Origin: Xanthostigma xanthostigma
Lineage: Eukaryota; Arthropoda; Insecta; Raphidioptera; Raphidiidae
Direction of reading: 5' to 3'
DNA: 64,000 nt
Assembly (NCBI GenBank): GCA_963575645.1
Contig: OY754465.1
Location: 32,747,501-32,811,500 of the forward strand
Position 1 is the first letter of the stretch. The number at the start of each line of letters is the position of its first letter. Below the pieces are notes generated by a model that had not been told where the DNA came from, did not search any database, and saw only the letters and a list, made by a program, of their open reading frames with translations. Shown in pieces: positions 55,971 to 64,000 of the stretch. The translations under genes and the position numbers were made by a program.

Positions 55971-56360
55971 GTGAACCGACATGGATTATTCTTTTTCTAT
56001 TTGATAGGGCATACCTTCAGAGTGGTCTCATATAAATTTTACTTAAATCGGTTCACCAGGTTTTTTTCTAGTAATAACATATTAAAAATTAAGGCAGTTA
56101 ACAACGTGCAAACTACGCATGCAAAGTCACTAAAAGAACTTAAAAAAACAAAACAATGTTTTGGTGGACAAAGCAGGATGTTAATGTTATTTCAAAAATA
56201 TCCGACAGTATATTCTTGCACAAGAATGAGCAATCTATTAATTATGTATGTATCCGCATACTTGTTCAGCAATACAGCGATTACTATATCTGTTGATGGG
56301 AAAAATGGGAAAAAATATAGTATTGATACTCCGAATGATTATACGAACAATGTAATTTAG

Positions 56361-58064
56361 GAATTCGTACACTGATTACTGCTTAGATAAAGAAGTACCC
56401 ATAGAATATTATCTCGCTCGTGTTAATGTCGTCATCAATTTTCGTTAAGAGCATCACATCTGTATATTACGTTACCGTCGTCAATTTAATATCAACTGTA
56501 TTTACTTTTACACCGCCTTGTTCGGGATTTACCCCAACATTCACTCTGATATCGCTGTGATAGCTAATTATTAAATTAAATTACTGTATTAAAATATTAT
56601 CCTAAGCTACAGTTCTCAATTCATAAGGAAGATCGACATTGATTTTACGTCCTCTTACTGGGTTTAAAAAAAATGCGTCTGTTGATCATACGTGGACAGC
56701 TTGAAGCTGTCGAAACTGATTACTTCAAGCATCGACTGCATAAAGAACTCAAAATTTCCATAGAAAACATTTCTCTGACATACACACGACGGCCCGATGC
56801 AGTTGACAGTGACTGCTTGAGCAGTTGAGCCGTTGACAGTGTTTACTCTAGCGGTTGACAGTGACTGCTTGAGCAGATTGTGTATGTTGCTCAATAAATT
56901 CGTATACGATCGGTCTAATGTCGCACAAAGCTACAAAACAACCGGGCACATCGGTGATGCAGTCTTCCTCATTCGGCTAAACTCGGCTCCACGAATTAAT
57001 CCAAGTGAGCGTTGCATCTTGGAGCCTGATGAATCAAAGTTATTCTTTGCTCAGGAAATAGTGTGCACAGTGCGCCCAAAGAAATTTTCACTTTAACAGT
57101 AAAGTAAATTAATTAAATTATCAGACCACTATTCAGAATTCTGTCAAATAAATGCTTTTTTTATTGAAAGAGAGTTAAATATTTGTAAAAATTGTCTCTG
57201 AACACTTATGCTCAAATTCTTTCTAAAGTTAAGTTGGGGGACGCGCACTATATTATGTATATCGCTATACTGCACGCTCGAGAATTTTCAATGACACATT
57301 ACCTATAATAGTAAATTCCATGTCCGGGGCCATTTGTCTACATACAAACTGAGTTGATATGTGGCCGAATTTTTGTGATTGTAATTTGGACAAGTATCCT
57401 TAACACTGCAGACGAGGTGTGGTATTGTTACGTTTCAACAGTTTCGACCACATCAACGCCGCAATAACAAGGTGCACTCAGTTCGCGAACTCATTCAGAG
57501 ATTGGAATTAACAAGCGTGATACCCCAACGTTACCCGTTGCCCCATTGCTATTACCGCAATCTTCCTGTTACGGAGTAAGTCTAGTATGCTATGTATGCA
57601 AACAAATGAACAGCACAATAATAATGTTTCCTGCATGTTTATACCTGCTTGCTGTGTACAAGTTGTCGTGTTTAAAAGTTATAATTAACTCAGCGTTAAA
57701 AATACACGGAAAATAATCGTAATTCATTAAGAAAAAAAAACCCAGTCAATAGAACGACGGAACCATTCCAATTTCAAAAATATAAAAAAGTTTCTATAAG
57801 TGCGTGCGACAATGTGGTCAACGACTTATAACAAATATTTAAACTGCATTTGCTTTCCGTTTCCATGATTACACATATTTTCAAATATAAAAATTAACCG
57901 AAGCAACGTTACAGTGCACAGCTCTTTTGCGTATGTGCCGATTTTCCCCAAATATAATAGGGCTCTTCCTTTTGATATATCAAACATCCTGTCAAATTTT
58001 GATTTCGATCCGCTCCGCCCTTTAAACTGTATTATGCTCACAGACTAAAACAGACAGGGAACAA
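56361..58064. other. Unassigned region with a short direct repeat
   Basis: Between about 56795 and 56880 the phrase GTTGACAGTGACTGCTTGAG occurs twice, with a third variant GTTGACAGTGTTTACTCTAG between them, inside open frames on both strands (56664-56894 minus, 56833-57096 plus). No protein family is recognised. Nothing else is identified. Confidence 0.3.
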
Positions 58065-59345
58065 TATTTTTCGTTTTGAGGTCCTTTTAGTTCAAAAAAA
58101 TATGTTTATGGATAAAGTCTGTATGCTGTGTGTTATTTCTGCTTGTCTGTAGGCACGATGTAGGTCAAACGTCTGATCGAATCGAAGCCTTTTGGTGACG
58201 TTTCTAACGATGCCATTACGAACGGTATGAAAATAAGTGTGTGTTGTGGACAGTGTAAAGTATCTAGCGTCTTCTGTATATATTACGTGTTAAGTGATAC
58301 CTATGAATAAACTAAGTTAAAACATTTTATATCAACCAGTTTATAGTCAGTAGCGACATCCGATGCCTACATGATGAACTATCCTTAAAATTAAGTAATT
58401 AATTGTAAGAAAGAAAAATCGAAATTTATAATAAATAAATTCAATTCTCGCACAGAAGACGGCTCGAACATTTCATGACCCCGGACATGAGACTGTTACG
58501 AAGGTGTCAAATTACAACTATTTACCGTTCTAAATACTCTAACTAGAGTATTTAGACAACAAGTAATTTGAATTCTTGTTAATAACGCCCTTACGGCCTT
58601 CAGCCGGCGTTTATAACTTGACCCACCTGTATCCAGATCCAGTCTCCGTATATCCTCCGATCGTATTGGTGCAGTAAGTGCTGAACCAGCGATAGTTTGT
58701 CACTACCGCTCCCCGATTCCGAAGAATTAGTGTTGGTTCTGTAGTTTGCGGTCCCCGCGGTAGTTTGCCGCCACCAGTCCATCCTATCTGAACCCCCCGT
58801 TCCGATCCGACACCTCCGTGGAGTGGACACTATTTGCCCGCGGCAGGGCCCCGTCCAGTCACTCCAGGCACCGTTTTTCTCCCGACCGTTTAATTTTGGG
58901 GATACCGCCCCACCAATATTTTGTACACCGGTAAAGGTCGTTTTTGTAGTAATTGATTTCATTTGTATTATTCTGTATTTCATTATTGCTTTTATCACAT
59001 AAATTTGTTTTGTATTTTGTATCAAATTGTTACCTTTAAGTTTAAGAGAACAAAATAAACTAGTGGAACTACGATTGGTGTTTGATTTCTTTAAACAATA
59101 AGAAAAGAAATAGTATCACTGCTAAATTATATTGAACCCTGGAGATCCGGCGAGCCGATCCGTGGCCGACGAGACAGCAGTGTCCGTTTGCAAGACGTCT
59201 GTTCGCTGATAGCTACACCTATAGCGAGCGAGGAACGTTGCATGTTTGATACATAAATATGGAGAGCCCTATTGTTTTTGAGGAAAATCGCCACATGCAC
59301 TGAAAAGATATATAATACAACGTTGTTTTTCAAGAATAGTATAAT
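58065..59345 (+). repeat. Dispersed repeat 'ttcgttttgaggtcc', copy 2, split by about 1 kb
   Basis: 58065-58205 matches the first half of the 46.71 kb copy (TTCGTTTTGAGGTCC, GCTTGTCTGTAGGCACGATG) and 59225-59345 matches its second half (ACATAAATATGGAGAGCCCT, GTTGTTTTTCA). The roughly 1-kb insert has GAACATTTCATGACCCCGGA near 58465, which recalls primer-site regions of LTR retrotransposons, and the GC-rich island at 58600-58930. No matching LTRs were found, so the insert's identity is open. Confidence 0.5.
58600..59025 (-). CDS. GC-rich open frame of unknown origin
   Basis: A minus-strand frame of 141 codons crosses DNA that is far richer in GC (58600-58930) than anything near it. The peptide has GAWSDWTGPC, polar TNTNSSESGSGSD and WIWIQVGQVI, but no family I can name. 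The WSDWTGPC word is faintly like a thrombospondin repeat, which is too little to call. It lies inside the insertion that splits the 58.07-59.35 kb repeat and may be part of a retroelement or captured host sequence. Confidence 0.25.
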   Translation of the reverse strand: MIQNTKQIYVIKAIMKYRIIQMKSITTKTTFTGVQNIGGAVSPKLNGREKNGAWSDWTGPCRGQIVSTPRRCRIGTGGSDRMDWWRQTTAGTANYRTNTNSSESGSGSDKLSLVQHLLHQYDRRIYGDWIWIQVGQVINAG

Positions 59346-59554
59346 TTATTGTTATAACGTATTCTGTTCATTTTTGCAAGCAGCTGTTTCATAAAAAAAA
59401 TCTCTGTGTGTGTAATCAGTTTTACTTCTGCAACGCGGAGAAATTGAAAAAAATCAATCTGCTGATTAACTATAGTAAATAATATTGTGTCTTAGTATCT
59501 CATAATATATCAAAACTGTTTTGTCATCCGAAGCCGTTAATTTTTATTAACCGA

Positions 59555-59840
59555 CTTCAACAAAAAGTAGGAGGTTCTATGTTCGTCTATATATATATTT
59601 TTTTTTATGTATGCTCACCGATTTCTCCGTCAATTATAAACCGATTTTCAAATTATTTTTTTTATTCGAAAGAGTGCACCTCAGAGGTGGTCCCATCGGA
59701 ACCAAGTCAGGATCTGATGGTGGAATCCGGAGAAATCGAGGGAAACTCTCAAATTTCAAAGACACGCATAATGTTTTTTATGTATATTTACCGATTTTTA
59801 GTGTTAGATTAACACTAAAAAGAGAAAAATAAAATATTTT
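59555..59840 (+). repeat. 'aaccgacttcaa' arthropod repeat
   Basis: AACCGACTTCAACAAAAAGT, then GGAGGTTCTATGTTCGTCTA, GTGCACCTCAGAGGTGGTCC, ATCGGAACCAAGTCAGGATC, GGAGAAATCGAGGGAAACTC and ACCGATTTTTAGTGTTAG. I recognise this sequence as a repeat spread over many insect genomes; the frames through it are not genes. It is immediately followed by a palindrome of related sequence. Confidence 0.7.
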
Positions 59841-59841
59841 T

Positions 59842-60021
59842 AACAAAAAAATTGAACCGGCTTCACACTAAAAAGTAAAAAATAATTGCGTATTGAAATG
59901 TTTTGGAGTCGGTGTAGTTCTCGGAATAGATTTCATTTCGGCTGACACCGACTCCAAAACATTTCAATACGCAATTATTTTTTACTTTTTAGTGTGAAGT
60001 CGGTTCAATTTTTTTGTTACC
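59842..60021. repeat. Palindrome with TTGAACCGGCTTCACACTAA arms
   Basis: Arms of about 77 bp (AACAAAAAAATTGAACCGGC ... ATGTTTTGGAGTCGGTGT and the inverse) surround a short spacer near 59930. The arm's GAACCGGCTTC is the inverse-related end of the 'accgacttc' repeat just upstream, so this may be the terminal structure of the same mobile repeat. Confidence 0.75.
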
Positions 60022-60654
60022 ATTTTTTGGTCAGAGCTGTGCGTATCCAGTATGAAGAAATAAGCTGCAATTATTGAGTTGTTGATTATTATCTTTAAAT
60101 GAATTATTCGATTATCGTTTTGAATATTAACGAGCGATATTTCATTTGAATGTTAGTTTTGAGACTCGACGTCTGTACAGTAGTTACAGCATCGGAAGGC
60201 AAGCGTGAAGCGAACGATAGGTTATTGTCAGTGCTCTTTTCTTCTATTGTCACCGACGTGGTAATTAGCCCTAACTCTGATACGCCGTGGATAAGCCTGC
60301 TAGTTAATACACACAGTAGACACATACATACACTTACACACACATACACCATGTATAGAATACGGCATTGTTAACTTAATATACGTGTGTGGGTTATAGA
60401 AGCCTTCGCCAGATATAGTCATTCATCTAATACCGTTATGTCAGACTTTATACTGTGAAATTGCTCGTCGTGTACTCAAAGAGTACTCTTGCAATGTAAT
60501 AATACTGGTATGTACGAAATTAAGTAACTTGGTTTAAATCAGAATAACGTTCGGGTTTCGATTTTGTTTTTGTCGTGCGTTTTGGTTTTGATTTGAGAAA
60601 TTTAGCCGAGTTTTTGAATAGAGCTTTTTAGATATGTGACTAACATATTCTAAA
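60022..60654. other. Unassigned stretch
   Basis: Open frames on both strands at 60104-60374 partly overlap a CA-rich simple repeat (about 60308-60350) and have no domain. Nothing else is recognised. Confidence 0.35.
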
Positions 60655-61345
60655 AATAGTTGGCAAAACCAAAAGTGCACATCCCGCAAGTTTTCCACTG
60701 TATAATGAAAATTGAAAAATAATTGAAAAAAAAAAATATATGAAAAATATATATAATATAGGTATAAATATCAAGTAAAATAAAATGGAATAGAAAAATA
60801 AATTTCAATGATGTCGTGGCAGGAATCGAACTCAGGACCTTGCCACTACTACTCTTACATCGTGCTGCTGATACCGTGGTATAGCACTTATTCTAACGTA
60901 ACTTACTACATTAAATAAATCGTTTTCTATTAGCTGTCAAAAATAATAATAATTAAACTGTTTATAAAAATTTAACTACTATTTCAGTGAATTAAATAGG
61001 TTTCTGGTTTGATAGTAAACAAAGTGAATAAAATATAAACTAAAGCGATCCAACCAAAATTGCGATCTGTAGAGCTCGGATCCACGTACATACGTACATC
61101 CGTACAGACTAACCGACAACTTACTGTTGTTGGTGATTTTCAATTACAATTTTAGTAGTAATCGATCTAAAATGGTTCTAGTTTATAGAACAGAATCTAT
61201 TCTTTTCAAAAAGCTACAACTTGACTGGATTTCATGTGAAATTAACTAAGATATAACTTCTTGTATGAACGAAAGTCAGGTCTGACTCGAAAAGCGATAA
61301 TAGAGCACATACCGCTAGTTTAGCGGTATGTGCAATTACGATTTT
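60655..61345. repeat. Dispersed repeat with tRNA-derived segment, copy 2
   Basis: Collinear with 42285-43010, but more complete at the right end, where GCGGTATGTGCA mirrors the starting GTGCACATCCCGC. The tRNA-like part at 60815-60850 keeps only the B-box half (minus strand GTTCGATTCCTGCC). The rest is AT-rich body. The two copies differ at many positions, so the repeat is old. Confidence 0.65.
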
Positions 61346-62660
61346 TTCTTGGAAACATTTCTATATACGTTTTACCGGTATTACACTATGAACGCGCGAT
61401 TTTCCCATTTATATCTATCCAAGAAATTTTCGTTGAAGAATTGTCTGAAGGATAAAGAATAAAAACTCAAATACAGTAGATTTCATAGATATTAGCTTAT
61501 TTATCTGATTAAAGTAAAAATTGAATAGTAATAAAAGTTTTCAACTGATTATAAAAAAAAAATTATAAAAAAAGTTATAGTGGGGCAGATAAGCAAACTC
61601 ATTGTGCACTTTATGATAAAAGCATAAAATTTGGCACAGAAATATCTCTTTATATTATTGAAAGATATAGATATTAGAGCACGTGATATCTAGCTTCTAA
61701 AACTACCCCCATAGATGTGTTTCTGCAAAAATATCAAGAACTATTAGATATTATACAAAAAAAGTTTTAAAAATTGAGATTAATCAGAATGCCGAGACTT
61801 AGGCACCGTAAAAATAAACTTCATGAAAATCTATTTCAGCATGTTCCCCCGATTTGTGGTTCGTTTTTGTTTGTTTGCTTTTTCTGCTTTTTCGCCTTGA
61901 TTTAGATACTACGAAATCCACAAGATATACCTAGAAAAAAATGACTACAACAAAATTTCATAAAATTTGTGGTTTTATTTTAGTGACTTTTTAAGAACGA
62001 TTTAGTGACAGTGTCTGCAGTATATTGGTAACAGTAAAAACCACCAGGAAAAAATATTTCGCGAAGCTAAAAAAGAATATAAGTAGTAACAGAAAAATCG
62101 ACCCTAACTAAAAGGTAAGATGCATCGAACAAAAATATAATAACAACTGTTCACACATGCAAAGCTACTAATATTCAACAAGAATATTTTTCCGGACTAA
62201 AAACGTGACAAGCATTTATTTCCCTACATTGAAGCACGCTGTGATATAGTAGCTACATATGTACCTGCACTAGTACCACCTTTGTATATAATACACTGAA
62301 CGTCCTGTAAATTGAAAGAAGAAAAACTCATAGTACGTGACGAGGTCCAATACGGAGGGAGAAAACGACTCGAACCGGTTTTATTTGAAAAGAAAATAGT
62401 TCTGTTTGTATTGTCACATATTATGCATATATAGGTTATATATATGCTATATTCAAGTAGTTGAAATTAGAACTTTCAAATTGCTATTTTTAGTGCTTTC
62501 TCAACCAGAGTTTCCGAAAATTTTCGACAATATCAAGAAATGTGTTCAGATTAAATTACGCGATGACGACTTGCTTTCCCCTTTTGTCGTAGCGTAATAA
62601 TGTATACCACAAGATTAAAAATACAGGAAAGACATATTAAAAATATGTGATGATTAATGC
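61346..62660. other. Unassigned stretch
   Basis: AT-rich with no recognised element; a short frame at 62406-62597 has no domain. Confidence 0.35.
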
Positions 62661-62663
62661 TGA

Positions 62664-62718
62664 TTAATTTTTTGTTTATTGAAGAGTTATCAGACGTAAA
62701 TCGAAGATTTGGATGATT
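62664..62718 (+). repeat. Penelope-like terminus fragment
   Basis: TTTTTGTTTATTGAAGAGTT followed by ATCAGACGTAAATCGAAGAT TT matches the last bases of the PLE termini at 1.9, 29.2 and 30.98 kb. Short and isolated. Confidence 0.45.
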
Positions 62719-62941
62719 AATTTTATTTAGATAATCATGATTCTATCTTTGTCACGCTACTCATTTTGTTTATATCCCCTTTGTTGCACTCATTAACTTT
62801 ACTCTATTTTATTCGACCATGGGATAATTTTTTAAATCGATCCAGTAGTTTCTAAAATAATTGCGCATATACGCTAATTATTGGTAACTTCTTTTTTCAG
62901 TCGATTAAAATTTTCAGGCAGTTTTCATTTTATGGGTCACG

Positions 62942-63253
62942 GTGTTTACAAATTACTTTTTTCAGGTACATTTTCAAGGCAGGAAAAATATATTGAAAAT
63001 GCATTTTCGTAAAAATTTCGTAGATGCACGAACACCGGAATTCCTACCTAGGCGGTACCTACGGATGGAATATTATATATGTAGGCGCACAGAGAAGACG
63101 GAAAGCTCCTTAGAATATAGTGAAAATCGACAATTTGATTTGAGGCGGCTGGTCCTTGTTACAGAGTCTACAAAGGGATATTACAAAGTAGCCGACTGGT
63201 GTGGAATAATACATGCATCACGCAGCGTGTGCCACAAAACCTTGTTGAAATGA
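62942..63253 (+). CDS. Open frame of unknown function, doubtful exon
   Basis: About 100 codons, with a TTACTTTTTTCAG acceptor-like site at about 62965 inside its start. From there the sequence is basic and polar (RKNILKMHFRKNFVDARTPEFLPRRYLRMEYY). No family is recognised. If the acceptor is used, the exon would begin VHFQGRKN. Chance is a fair alternative. Confidence 0.2.
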   Translation: MFTNYFFQVHFQGRKNILKMHFRKNFVDARTPEFLPRRYLRMEYYICRRTEKTESSLEYSENRQFDLRRLVLVTESTKGYYKVADWCGIIHASRSVCHKTLLK

Positions 63254-64000
63254 AAACGTGAAGTATACAGGATGATATTTTGGAGATGTACTGTCATCTG
63301 ACCCACAACTATACTATTTCTCACTAACAGATATTGTAACGGCTATATTCTTGGACAAAAATAGAGGATCTATTTACGTATCAATAATATAATTCGCCCG
63401 AAGTCGACATTCGGCAAAGCCCACATTCAGTGCATCTTTATTAATTAGATTTCTGAGACGAAATTTTCTTTTAGAAAGAAAAACATTTTGACAAAAAAAG
63501 TTGTATGTGCTTAATAACTGCTAAAATATCCTATGTAGGTATCTAGTAAAGACCAAATCTTTGATTTTATTTACCTAGATATACGTTATATTCAGGTAAG
63601 AAACACGTAAGGATTTATTTGCGATGTCAACATTGTAATAATAATAAAATAACGTATGTAAATAATGTTAGAGTTGAACACACATAATACATACACATTC
63701 ATTTTATTACCAGCCTTTTATAGCGTATAAAACATTCTATATGTCCCTATTTTACTACAGATTTTACACCAATAACTGTCCCTCTAGTTTTGTTTGTTGT
63801 AAATAACTTTGTTGCCGCCAGGACATTTAATGACTCCAGTAATGGTGCTAGCAGTCAATTTTATTTTTACGAATAAAATAATATTCATGTAAAATAAATT
63901 TCAACATAATATTATTAAAATTAACTGAGTCAGTGACGTACTGACTACTGGTGAGAGCACTAGACATTATGGGAAAATATTGCAATTTTGAATCTGTCTC
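63254..64000. other. Unassigned stretch to the window end
   Basis: AT-rich, no recognised gene, RNA or inverted repeat. Confidence 0.4.

Noticed and set aside
55971-56360. 129-codon plus-strand frame as a host gene
   Set aside because: Its first third is the diverged 'accgacttc' repeat and the remainder has no recognisable family or splice context.
58600-59025. Thrombospondin type-1 repeat protein, from WSDWTGPC
   Set aside because: Only one short word fits; the expected CSxxCG and later Cys/Arg pattern is not present.
59579-59832. Frames of 73-77 codons
   Set aside because: They are inside a repeat known from many arthropods; frames differ and carry no domain.

Overview
The window looks like intergenic or intronic DNA from an AT-rich insect-type animal genome. 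There are no bacterial-style operons. The only convincing host coding sequence is a single first exon of a family-4-like cytochrome P450 (minus strand, 4226 to about 4002). Almost everything else is transposon-derived and heavily nested. The species cannot be fixed from the sequence; the P450, a mariner of a common insect lineage, P-like and PIF/Harbinger elements, Penelope-like elements and an arthropod 'accgacttc' repeat all fit an insect.

Layout. 1-5.4 kb: two perfect hairpins, a Penelope-like (PLE) terminus, a short hAT-like element with a near-perfect 8-bp duplication, a GC-rich retroelement-like repeat, and the P450 exon with its upstream region. 5.4-14.3 kb: two TA-flanked 'CAGGGTGTCCC' foldbacks (one a near-perfect 1.07-kb palindrome), a Copia remnant, a PLE-like foldback, and a composite inverted-repeat element at 11.45-14.3 kb. 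14.4-17.6 kb: a decayed non-LTR retrotransposon split by a P-like element carrying a THAP-type zinc-finger exon. 17.8-18.9 kb: a PIF/Harbinger remnant. 22-25.3 kb: two foldbacks. 25.95-26.65 kb: an element with CCCCGACGACATTATCC-type termini and a tRNA-Glu-like core. 27.6-29.2 kb: a 1.6-kb foldback flanked by TTA. 29.24-32.45 kb: a 5'-truncated PLE with a GIY-YIG endonuclease remnant and a 14-bp target duplication, itself split by a second P-like copy. 36.3-38.1 kb: an internally deleted mariner and a TA-flanked MITE. 39.6-42 kb: a long foldback with one interrupted arm. 42.3-43 and 60.65-61.35 kb: a repeat carrying a tRNA-derived segment, with a third tRNA-like segment at 53.6 kb. 45.26-46.46 kb: a four-unit tandem repeat. 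47.7-48.25 kb: a hAT-like MITE with a perfect 8-bp duplication. 49.4-60 kb: further foldbacks and arthropod repeats, plus a GC-rich island at 58.6-58.93 kb.

Read together, the window records layered transposition: P-like into retrotransposon, P-like into PLE, PLE termini into P-like, and foldback into PLE terminus. No operon-like or defence-like gene system was recognised. The most unusual signals are the density of long foldbacks, the PLE-type palindromes with a hammerhead-like CTGATGA/GAAACG core, and the four-unit repeat. All family calls rest on reading the sequence by eye, without database searches.
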